Below, one piece after another: positions 1 through 5,735 of a stretch of DNA of 5,735 nt. This stretch comes from Flavobacteriales bacterium (GTDB lineage: Bacteria; Bacteroidota; Bacteroidia; Flavobacteriales_D; Crocinitomicaceae): positions 1 to 5,735 of the forward strand of contig CANHJY010000137.1 of NCBI GenBank assembly GCA_947461185.1, in the 5' to 3' direction. Positions within the stretch are counted from its first letter, which is position 1, and every line of letters begins with the position of its first letter. The notes under the pieces are model-generated. The model ran no database searches. It had not been told where the DNA came from and saw nothing but the letters and a program-made list of their open reading frames with translations. A program made the position numbers and the translations under genes.

Positions 1-2
1 AA

Positions 3-308
3 TATACGAAGCTTCATCATGCGCAACTTGCGCCTTTTTTTGATGTAGTGGTGTGTTCAGAAGAGGTAGGTAAAAACAAACCATCTCTTGAAATATATAA
101 ACATGCCATGCAGCTTGCCGGGGCAAAACCTGAAAGTTCTGTTATGATTGGTGATGATTTTGAAGTTGATATAATTGGCGCATTGAATGCTGGAATGTGC
201 GCAATTCATTTCAATCCTGAAGTTTCCATTTTTCAAAAGGACAACACCACGATTAGTTGTATTTCTGAACTTCCGAAAATCCTTCCGAGTCTATTCAAAG
301 TTGTTTAA
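3..308 (+). CDS. HAD-superfamily hydrolase, YjjG-like nucleotidase, 3' part only
   Basis: This is the C-terminal part, 101 codons plus stop, of a haloacid dehalogenase-type phosphatase. The frame is open to the left edge, so the true start lies outside; a GTG at position 48 is an internal Val codon, not a credible start. Two HAD motifs are visible: the motif III lysine in 'GKNKPSLEIY' (Lys codon at 78) and motif IV in 'MIGDDFEVDIIGALNAGM' (Asp codons at 153, 156 and 168), which bind phosphate and Mg2+. The nucleophile motif DxDxT and the cap domain would be upstream and are not seen. The pattern SEEVG-x-x-KP, then IGDDxExDIxGAxNAGM, then FNP resembles the YjjG/YfnB group, cytosolic nucleoside monophosphatases linked to clearing non-canonical pyrimidine nucleotides. 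That specific activity is inferred from family resemblance. Its stop overlaps the stop of the convergent glycosyltransferase gene. Confidence 0.85.
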   Translation, partial: YTKLHHAQLAPFFDVVVCSEEVGKNKPSLEIYKHAMQLAGAKPESSVMIGDDFEVDIIGALNAGMCAIHFNPEVSIFQKDNTTISCISELPKILPSLFKVV

Positions 309-2137
309 TGTATTTCGGATTTAAATCTTACTGCTTCAATTAATATATCCTCAACTCTCACTTGAACCATTTTTGGATTCCAAATATAAATCTTTAATAA
401 ATCGCTATCATTTAAATTCTCGGGCAATTTGAATGCATTGATAAGTATAGAAGTATCATTTAAAGATTTGAAAATATTTTGATCATATGCTACATAAAGA
501 ACCGGGTCTGATCCATTTTTCAAAATTTGTCCTTGCCTTTCAATTGTAGCAACTAAATATAATGTAGAAGGATTTTTTGTAATTGATTGGGATGACAGTT
601 TCAAATAACCATCGGAATTCAACCATGATTTTACCTGTGAAATCGGAAAGCTACCCTCAGACATAAATTCAGTAGAATTAGTTGAATGACTTTGATGAAT
701 TCGAGCAACTTGACGTTTTTCTAACAAGGTGTTTCCAGATTTTGCAAATAAAAAATATTCGCTATTTCCGAATTTTTGTGCTTCTTGAATTATGGGATAC
801 TTTTTTAGTATAAGCTCCAAATACATTGGCGTATGGTATTTATTATTCACACTGTAAATAAAGAATGGTGTTTTAGCGTTCGTTACACGACTCGCAAGTT
901 TGTTTATTGCATCTTGTTTATCCCAATCTATTATGGACTCTTGAACATCTTGATTTAAATAGTAATTCAAATATGCTACATTATTGTAATTGGAAGCGAA
1001 ACTAATATTCTTATATCCATATTTCTCTACTGCCTTGTTTATGCAATCACCCACTTCCTTAAAAACGCCAAAATGATTAGGTCCTAAAAGATCATTCCTA
1101 AAAAAAGAATCAACAGTCGGGAAAATCAAAAAGACAGCACAGGTAACGCTTACTAATTTTCCTTTTTCCGGGAAAAAACTAAATATGCCTAAAATGAAAA
1201 ATGGCAAAATAAATACCATTGCAATATCTCGGAGAATTGGTGTAAAGCTATGAGAAATAAAGAATGCGACGATGAAGGTTAAAAATGGAAATGATAATAT
1301 GAACAATTGTTCTCTGGAAAATCGTTTTGATTTATTCAAGGCAATATTAAATAACACTAAGCCTAATATTATTGCAAAAAGCCACCAAGAATTGTTGAAA
1401 AACAGAAACAGAAAATCGATAGGCCACATTGCGGTAGGTTTGGCTAACCACTGTAAACCACCAATCGACAATTGATGTAAGGTAATGCTTAAATGGGGCA
1501 AGAAAAACACAACTGCAATTGCACCTGCAATCAAAAGCTGTTTGGAATTTCTTAAATTGAGGTAAAAAAGGCCTGTAACGCCTAAAATTATCGCAGTAAG
1601 AAAAGCAAAATAATGGCTATACATTGCCCCAGTAAATCCAAGTGCCATCAACAATATATTTTGCCAATTCAAATAATTATTGCTTTTGACCTTTAAAATT
1701 CCATAAAAAGCGAGTAAAAGGAAGAAAACACCTGAATTGTATGGTCTTGAGAAAGTTGTATTGATGATAGTAAAAGTCAAACCTACATAAAGTGCCACCA
1801 ACAATATCGATGACATTTTAGTATAAAATTGAGAGCCAATTTTATAAATCATTATCATACTCAATACGTAAAAAATCAATGAAATGGAACGCATCGAAAA
1901 TTCAGTATCGCCAAAAATATGAACCCAAAACCACAGCAATACCTGATAAAAAGCAGGATGCATGTCTCCGGTTTTGACACCAGCATTAATTAAATCAGGA
2001 AAATTATCATATTTAGTGCGGAACCAAGCACTTAATTCATCATTTGACAATCCATGATGTTCTATAAAAATCAGTCGCACAATCAACCCAATGCATACAA
2101 GAATGAAAATGATGTATTTCGAGCGATCTTGCATCAT
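305..2137 (-). CDS. Polytopic membrane glycosyltransferase, GT-C fold (GT39/PMT_2-like)
   Basis: A 610-residue protein, probably an inner-membrane transferase that moves a sugar from a polyprenyl-phosphate donor to an acceptor on the periplasmic side. Residues 8-25 form the first membrane helix. A first loop follows with 'GLSNDELSAWFR' (Asp33-Glu34, where GT-C enzymes carry their catalytic acidic residue) and 'GDMHPAFYQ' (58-64), a variant of the D-x-HPP-x-Y motif. Residues about 84-343 hold roughly nine or ten more hydrophobic helices, with 'SRPY' at 130-133. From about 350 to 610 the chain is soluble; its last 120 residues look beta-rich, ending in 'LKIYIWNPKMVQVRVEDILI', which resembles a jelly-roll or carbohydrate-binding-like fold. 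The start is one of two adjacent ATGs (2137, 2134), three bases after the rlmB stop. GGGG within the last rlmB codons may serve as a ribosome binding site. It is the last gene of the osmC-rlmB run. Donor and acceptor cannot be read from the sequence. Confidence 0.8.
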   Translation of the reverse strand: MMQDRSKYIIFILVCIGLIVRLIFIEHHGLSNDELSAWFRTKYDNFPDLINAGVKTGDMHPAFYQVLLWFWVHIFGDTEFSMRSISLIFYVLSMIMIYKIGSQFYTKMSSILLVALYVGLTFTIINTTFSRPYNSGVFFLLLAFYGILKVKSNNYLNWQNILLMALGFTGAMYSHYFAFLTAIILGVTGLFYLNLRNSKQLLIAGAIAVVFFLPHLSITLHQLSIGGLQWLAKPTAMWPIDFLFLFFNNSWWLFAIILGLVLFNIALNKSKRFSREQLFILSFPFLTFIVAFFISHSFTPILRDIAMVFILPFFILGIFSFFPEKGKLVSVTCAVFLIFPTVDSFFRNDLLGPNHFGVFKEVGDCINKAVEKYGYKNISFASNYNNVAYLNYYLNQDVQESIIDWDKQDAINKLASRVTNAKTPFFIYSVNNKYHTPMYLELILKKYPIIQEAQKFGNSEYFLFAKSGNTLLEKRQVARIHQSHSTNSTEFMSEGSFPISQVKSWLNSDGYLKLSSQSITKNPSTLYLVATIERQGQILKNGSDPVLYVAYDQNIFKSLNDTSILINAFKLPENLNDSDLLKIYIWNPKMVQVRVEDILIEAVRFKSEIH

Positions 2138-2140
2138 TTT

Positions 2141-2902
2141 TTACCCCAATTCTTGTCTATGTTTTTCGTAAAGTACCATTCCTGAAGCCACACTTACGTT
2201 GAGTGAACCAATCTCTCCCTTCATTGGAATTCTTGCTGAAATATCTGCCAGATTGATTATATCTTGGGTTATTCCATTTTCTTCGGATCCCATCACAATT
2301 GCAACTGACCCTCTTAAATTTACTTCGTTCAAAGGAATTTTTGATTTTTCAGTACAAGCAACAATTCTAATTCCACTCTGTTGCATGTAAAAAAGAGCAT
2401 TTTTGACATTCTCAGATCTACAAACTTTTATTCTATTCAATGCCCCTGCACTAGTTTTAATTGCATCCGCATTTACCATCGCATTTCCAGATGCACCAAC
2501 AAGCAAAGCATCTACTCCCATGCACTCAGCAGTTCTTGCAACCGCACCAAAATTTCTCACATCCGTTATCCTGTCCAAAACTAAAATAGAAACCTTTTCA
2601 CCCTTTTCAATTTTTTGATCAATGAACGATTCTACATCCAAATACTCAATTGGTGAAATAAAGGCAACTACACCTTGATGATTACCAGTTGTGAGGGCGT
2701 CAAGTTTTTGAGTAGGTACAAATTGAAGCGGATAGTGCTTACCTTTTAATGTTTCTTTAAGTTCCAGGAATAAATCCTTATTCATTCCTTTGAGGATAAG
2801 GATTTTATTAATGTCACGATCTGCCTTTATTGCCTCAATTACAGCCCTAACGCCATAAATTACATCAGTTCTTTCCTTTGGTTTTCTAAATTCTTTGTTC
2901 AT
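2141..2902 (-). CDS. rlmB: 23S rRNA (guanosine-2'-O-)-methyltransferase RlmB, TrmH/SPOUT family
   Basis: A 253-residue cytosolic enzyme expected to put a 2'-O-methyl group on G2251 (E. coli numbering) of the 23S rRNA P loop, using S-adenosylmethionine. Residues about 12-85 match the small N-terminal substrate-binding domain, opening with 'VIYGVRAVIEAIK' and ending 'GNHQGVVAFISP'. The SPOUT knot domain follows with its three motifs: motif 1 'LDRITDVRNFGAVARTAE' (109-126, with Asn117 and catalytic-type Arg123), motif 2 'IVMGSEENGI' (202-211) and motif 3 'IPMKGEIGSLNVSVASG' (225-241, with the SLNVS core). Length and motif order are normal for the family. The ATG directly abuts the stop of the upstream osmC-like gene (TAAATG), and the stop lies three bases before the glycosyltransferase start, so expression is probably as one transcript. 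A TrmH-type paralogue acting at another rRNA or tRNA site is possible, but the N-terminal domain favours RlmB. Confidence 0.9.
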   Translation of the reverse strand: MNKEFRKPKERTDVIYGVRAVIEAIKADRDINKILILKGMNKDLFLELKETLKGKHYPLQFVPTQKLDALTTGNHQGVVAFISPIEYLDVESFIDQKIEKGEKVSILVLDRITDVRNFGAVARTAECMGVDALLVGASGNAMVNADAIKTSAGALNRIKVCRSENVKNALFYMQQSGIRIVACTEKSKIPLNEVNLRGSVAIVMGSEENGITQDIINLADISARIPMKGEIGSLNVSVASGMVLYEKHRQELG

Positions 2903-3316
2903 TTATTCTGAATCCGTTAAATATGTGATTTTTGTTTTAATTTCAGGATTAATAGAAAAAGCAACCGGACATGTTTCACCGGCGCGTACAACTTTTTTTA
3001 GCGTTTTATCATCCCAATTGTTTCCTCGTAAATCTAATTCAATATGAATTTCTCCTATACGTCTTGGATTAGCATACATTACCTTATTAATCTGCGCAGA
3101 ACAATTTTTAATTGAAATATGGTGTTCTTGACAGTAAATCCCAATAATGGTCGTCATACAGGCTGCATAACTCGTAACAAAAAGATCTGTAGGCGAAAAT
3201 GCACTTCCCTTACCCTTATTATCAAGTGGAGCGTCAGTGTGAATTACAGTTCCGGATGAATTATGAGAACAAGAAGTGCGCAATTCTCCAAGATATTCTG
3301 TTGATGCAGTTGTCAT
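2903..3316 (-). CDS. OsmC family peroxiredoxin-like protein
   Basis: A 137-residue cytosolic protein of the OsmC/Ohr fold; members act as thiol-dependent peroxidases on organic or inorganic hydroperoxides. The two redox cysteines are in their usual places: Cys53 in 'DLFVTSYAACMTT' at the start of the long central helix, and Cys116 in 'GETCPVAFSI'. The region before Cys53, 'GKGSAFSPTDLF', is the common P-x-D/E-L stretch. Two further cysteines (Cys62, Cys72) are present and are not family hallmarks. Length is typical. The ATG at 3316-3314 is the only sensible start, since an in-frame TAG lies at 3355-3353 with no ATG, GTG or TTG between. It is the first gene of the minus-strand run, with a promoter-like -7 box about 40 bases upstream. 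It is closer to general OsmC proteins than to true Ohr, so the preferred peroxide is unknown. Confidence 0.88.
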   Translation of the reverse strand: MTTASTEYLGELRTSCSHNSSGTVIHTDAPLDNKGKGSAFSPTDLFVTSYAACMTTIIGIYCQEHHISIKNCSAQINKVMYANPRRIGEIHIELDLRGNNWDDKTLKKVVRAGETCPVAFSINPEIKTKITYLTDSE

Positions 3317-3355
3317 GTTATGAATATAACTTTTAATTTTATGCTTGATTAACTA

Positions 3356-3363
3356 CAAAGTTA
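3356..3363 (-). promoter_or_regulatory. Putative Bacteroidota -7 promoter box for the osmC-rlmB-glycosyltransferase run
   Basis: Read on the minus strand this is TAACTTTG, an exact match to the Bacteroidota -7 consensus TAnnTTTG. It lies 39 bases before the OsmC start codon, in the divergent gap with lipA, and points the right way. No TTTG or TTG sits at the expected 19-21 base distance upstream; the nearest TTG is about 30 bases away. The call therefore rests on one box and on position. Confidence 0.4.
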
Positions 3364-3443
3364 TTCTTTTAATTATAGCTTCGAGATTTAAAACAACTGC
3401 AATTAAAAACTTGTTATAGAGGAATTGACATACTTACAAAGTA

Positions 3444-4307
3444 ATGAAAGAAGTCACAAACGAAATTCGAATAAAAAAACCGAGCTGGCTAAGGGTCAAA
3501 TTACCCACTGGAGAAAATTATCGTAAAGTTAGGTCTTTGGTTGATGAACATAAACTTCACACCATCTGCGAAAGTGGTAATTGTCCAAATATGGGTGAAT
3601 GTTGGGGTGAAGGCACCGCCACCTTTATGATTCTAGGTAATATCTGTACCCGTTCATGTGGGTTTTGCGCAGTAAATACGGGTAGACCTGATGCTGTTGA
3701 TATTTACGAACCAGGTAAAGTCGCACAAAGTGTAAAAATAATGGGGGTTAAGCATGCCGTAATCACTTCAGTTGATAGGGATGACTTAAAAGACGGAGGA
3801 AGTGAGATATGGGCACAAACGGTTAGGGCTATTCGCCAGCAATCACCAGGCACTACGCTTGAAACGTTGATTCCTGATTTTGCAGGAAAATGGGAAAACT
3901 TAGAAAAAATAATTGAAGTTGCACCTGAAATAGTTTCACACAATTTAGAAACCGTTAGACGTTTAACTAAGGCAGTAAGAATTCAAGCGAAATACGATCG
4001 AAGCCTTGAGGTACTTTTTCGACTAAAAAAGGGTGGAATGAGAACCAAATCAGGTGTAATGCTAGGTCTAGGTGAAACTGAAGATGAGATAATTGAAACT
4101 ATGGAGGACTTAAGGGCTGTTGATGTAGATATTTTAACCTTGGGTCAGTATTTACAACCCACTCCGAAGCATTTACCAATAGCTGAATTCGTTACACCCG
4201 AACGATTTGAAAAATACAAAGAATTAGGTGATAAAATGGGGTTTAGGTATGTTGAAAGCGGGCCGTTGGTAAGATCATCATATCATGCTGAAAAACATTT
4301 GTTTTGA
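3444..4307 (+). CDS. lipA: Lipoyl synthase, radical SAM enzyme
   Basis: A complete 287-residue cytosolic enzyme that inserts two sulfur atoms at C6 and C8 of the octanoyl chain already attached to lipoyl domains (E2 subunits of pyruvate and 2-oxoglutarate dehydrogenases, and GcvH). Both iron-sulfur sites are visible. The auxiliary cluster motif CX4CX5C is at Cys42, Cys47, Cys53 ('[13 protein letters not shown]'), and the radical SAM motif CX3CX2C is at Cys68, Cys72, Cys75 ('CTRSCGFC'). The C-terminal 'RSSYHAE' (277-283) carries the serine that ligates the auxiliary cluster. The N-terminus is shorter than in E. coli LipA (321 residues), as is usual in Bacteroidota. ATG 3444 is the first start after an in-frame TGA at 3426; an AGAGGA at 3418-3423 is 20 bases away and too distant to be a normal ribosome binding site. 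Translation ends in tandem TGATGA (4305-4310). No lipB or other lipoate gene is adjacent in the window. Confidence 0.97.
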   Translation: MKEVTNEIRIKKPSWLRVKLPTGENYRKVRSLVDEHKLHTICESGNCPNMGECWGEGTATFMILGNICTRSCGFCAVNTGRPDAVDIYEPGKVAQSVKIMGVKHAVITSVDRDDLKDGGSEIWAQTVRAIRQQSPGTTLETLIPDFAGKWENLEKIIEVAPEIVSHNLETVRRLTKAVRIQAKYDRSLEVLFRLKKGGMRTKSGVMLGLGETEDEIIETMEDLRAVDVDILTLGQYLQPTPKHLPIAEFVTPERFEKYKELGDKMGFRYVESGPLVRSSYHAEKHLF

Positions 4308-4317
4308 TGACCTTTAA

Positions 4318-4344
4318 CAAATTTGATTTTTTTTTTAAAAAAAA
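4318..4344 (+). terminator. Possible AT-only terminator-like tract after lipA
   Basis: Starting 8 bases after the tandem lipA stops there is a palindrome CAAATTTG (4318-4325), then A, then ten T (4327-4336) running directly into eight A (4337-4344). The T10A8 junction is self-complementary, and the U tract could help RNA polymerase release. There is no GC-rich stem as in a classical intrinsic terminator, so this is only the best candidate for ending the lipA transcript. It could equally be a bendable A/T tract upstream of the next promoter. Confidence 0.25.
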
Positions 4345-4355
4345 GAACAAAACTA

Positions 4356-4386
4356 TTGACCTTGGGTTTAAAATGAATTATTTTTG
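4356..4386 (+). promoter_or_regulatory. Putative Bacteroidota-type promoter for the Asp-box protein gene
   Basis: TTG at 4356-4358 (within TTGAC) and TATTTTTG at 4379-4386 are separated by 20 bases. This fits the Bacteroidota promoter pattern TTG / TAnnTTTG with normal spacing, and both boxes are exact. Transcription would begin at about 4390-4394, giving an untranslated leader of roughly 80 bases before the ATG at 4471. The gene therefore probably has its own promoter rather than depending on read-through from lipA. Confidence 0.6.
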
Positions 4387-4470
4387 TGTTTCGTCGATTT
4401 AAACATTTTTTGAATATAATTATTAAATAAATAGGCTTCGGCTGAACTAAACGAATTTAAACGAAAAGTT

Positions 4471-5735
4471 ATGAATAGAAACAAAATTATCATTGGATCA
4501 GTCACTTTGCTTGCAGTGGTTACAATGTTTGCCGTTTCACCTTGGATGGAATCTAAAAAAGTGGGTTCTTACAAAAAACAAGATTTAAGCTCAGTACAGA
4601 AGCAATCAGCGGATGACGCACAGGCATGGTTGAGAGCAAGATATATTGACCAGTCTACGGGTCTTCCAATCACTGCTGAAAAATTGGAGCAAATCCGTAA
4701 AGAAATTGCAAAAAGCCCGAGAAGTAAAAACATTTCCTTCATGGAGCAGGGTCCTGATAATATCGGGGGTAGAACTCGTGCAATTCAAATAGATAGAACT
4801 AACAATAATAGACTATGGGCCGGCGGTGTTTCAGGCGGATTGTTTGTATCTTCAAATCGTGCCAATAATTGGTCTAGAGTAACATCTTACATAGATGCTG
4901 GTGCTTCTCCATTCATTTCAAGTATGACTCAGACGCCGAATGGTATTTTTTATGTAGCAACAGGTTCTAATCAAGAAAGTTGGAATGGAAATGGTGTTTG
5001 GTATTCAGAGGATTTTGGTAACACTTGGACAAAAATTCCTGGTACAACTAACTGTACAGAAATTGTTTCATCTGATGTAGATAATTACGTTTGGCTAGCA
5101 ACATCTACAGGTTTGAAAAAATGGCAACCGGGAGACGTTAGTTTAACAAGTATTACTGTTACTAACGGTTCTTGTAATACCGTGCAAATTTCAAAAGATG
5201 GTCAAGTTATAGTAGGTGCATTTGCATCAAACAAAACATATGTTTCAAATGACGGTGGTCAAAACTGGGCAGACAAATCCGGTTCTGGAGCGGGATTAGT
5301 TCCAACTGGTGCACCAAGAATGGAATATGCAATTTCTGCAGATCGAGTGAATGGCAGCTATTCTTTGTATGCCGCGAGGACAAATTCTAATTTATCTGGG
5401 ATGAATGTTTCTCACGACAATGGTAACACTTGGTTTCAATTCGTTGGAGCGTCAGGTACTCCAAGTAACTTAGATATTTACCGCAACCAAGGGACATACA
5501 ACTCCATCATAAGTGTAGACCCTAGTGACAATGAGCGCCTTCTTATCGGAGGTATTGATGTATGGCAATTGAAACAAACTGTTAATAATCCACCATCTGG
5601 AGGATTTGAAAAATTATCTCAATGGTTTGTTCCGCCTTTTTCAACAATATATGCGCATGCAGATCAACATGAAATGAAATGGGATGCTGTTGACAGACTT
5701 TACATTGGAAATGACGGTGGTGTTGGTGTTTCAGA
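4471..5735 (+). CDS. Exported Asp-box (BNR/sortilin-like) beta-propeller protein, 5' part only
   Basis: The frame is open from ATG 4471 to the window edge: 421 codons plus two bases, with no stop. The N-terminus looks like a Sec signal peptide or anchor: MNRNK, then hydrophobic residues 6-22 (IIIGS...MFAVS), with no lipobox cysteine. Residues 35-90 are polar and probably a linker or prodomain. A propeller region begins at 'MEQGPDNIGGRTRAIQID' (91-108). Asp boxes of the form S-x-D-x-G-x-x-W are at 179-186 (SEDFGNTW), 259-266 (SNDGGQNW) and 314-321 (SHDNGNTW), with a degenerate copy at 127-134 (SSNRANNW). 'GNDGG' at 413-417 belongs to another blade. Such proteins in Bacteroidota are usually long and carry a C-terminal type IX secretion signal, but that end is not visible here, so T9SS export is inference. 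Asp boxes are structural and do not show enzymatic activity: sialidase, glycosidase, adhesin and peptidase-associated roles all remain open. Upstream lies a good promoter and an A-rich leader (ACGAAAAGTT) without a clear Shine-Dalgarno sequence. Confidence 0.85.
   Translation, partial: MNRNKIIIGSVTLLAVVTMFAVSPWMESKKVGSYKKQDLSSVQKQSADDAQAWLRARYIDQSTGLPITAEKLEQIRKEIAKSPRSKNISFMEQGPDNIGGRTRAIQIDRTNNNRLWAGGVSGGLFVSSNRANNWSRVTSYIDAGASPFISSMTQTPNGIFYVATGSNQESWNGNGVWYSEDFGNTWTKIPGTTNCTEIVSSDVDNYVWLATSTGLKKWQPGDVSLTSITVTNGSCNTVQISKDGQVIVGAFASNKTYVSNDGGQNWADKSGSGAGLVPTGAPRMEYAISADRVNGSYSLYAARTNSNLSGMNVSHDNGNTWFQFVGASGTPSNLDIYRNQGTYNSIISVDPSDNERLLIGGIDVWQLKQTVNNPPSGGFEKLSQWFVPPFSTIYAHADQHEMKWDAVDRLYIGNDGGVGVS

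Noticed and set aside
318..327. Palindrome GATTTAAATC just past the HAD stop, considered as a terminator
   Set aside because: It is AT-rich, lacks a loop and has no T run after it, and it lies in the coding end of the glycosyltransferase.
1163..1177. Palindrome TTTTTCCGGGAAAAA
   Set aside because: It lies inside the glycosyltransferase gene and is explained by codons for the Phe-Phe-Pro-Glu-Lys stretch; the single-base centre leaves little room for an RNA loop and no independent function is indicated.
1272..1475. Open 67-codon frame on the plus strand
   Set aside because: It is fully antisense to membrane helices of the glycosyltransferase and has no recognisable protein features; it is a shadow of the real gene.
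2199..2618. Three overlapping plus-strand open frames opposite rlmB
   Set aside because: The minus-strand frame encodes all RlmB motifs without a break; the antisense frames show no domain and no plausible start signal.
3425..3430. TTGACA, a perfect sigma70 -35 box, just before lipA
   Set aside because: It lies 13 bases before the start codon, so any -10 box would fall inside the gene. Bacteroidota promoters also do not use this box pair.
3704..3943. Minus-strand open frame of 79 codons within lipA
   Set aside because: It is antisense to conserved LipA sequence and has no features of its own.
4606..4788. Minus-strand open frame of 60 codons at the start of the Asp-box gene
   Set aside because: The plus-strand frame continues open for 421 codons with a signal-like segment and Asp boxes; the antisense frame is a by-product.

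Overview
The window reads as ordinary chromosome from an AT-rich member of the Bacteroidota (Bacteroidetes). Three things support this. The upstream signals fit the Bacteroidota promoter pattern TTG-N~20-TAnnTTTG rather than sigma70 boxes. Translation starts mostly lack a well-placed Shine-Dalgarno sequence. The proteins (YjjG-like HAD phosphatase, short LipA, RlmB, OsmC, and a secreted Asp-box protein opening with a 'MEQGPDNIGGRTRAI' block) resemble Bacteroidota versions. Genus cannot be fixed from the sequence alone.

Layout, left to right. (1) Positions 3-308, plus strand: the 3' end of a HAD-family hydrolase gene, cut by the window edge. (2) Positions 305-3316, minus strand: a packed three-gene run transcribed right to left, osmC-like -> rlmB -> membrane glycosyltransferase. 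Gaps are 0 and 3 bases, so one transcript is likely. Its last stop codon interlocks with the HAD stop in a shared TTAA. (3) Positions 3317-3443: a 127-base divergent intergenic region with a -7-type box for the minus-strand run. (4) Positions 3444-4307, plus strand: lipA, lipoyl synthase, complete, ending in tandem TGA stops. (5) Positions 4308-4470: an intergenic region with a T10A8 tract, the best promoter in the window, and a roughly 80-base leader. (6) Positions 4471-5735, plus strand: the first 421 codons of a large exported beta-propeller protein with Asp-box (BNR/sortilin-like) repeats, running off the right edge.

The genes do not form one pathway. LipA makes the lipoyl cofactor, RlmB modifies 23S rRNA, the OsmC-like protein probably handles peroxides, the glycosyltransferase acts at the inner membrane on a lipid-linked sugar, and the last protein is exported, possibly by the type IX system, whose C-terminal signal would lie outside the window. 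I found no RNA gene, mobile element, CRISPR array or large repeat, and nothing that I can defend as a previously undescribed system. The points most worth checking are the soluble C-terminal half of the glycosyltransferase, the truncated Asp-box protein with its promoter, and a terminator look-alike inside the HAD reading frame.
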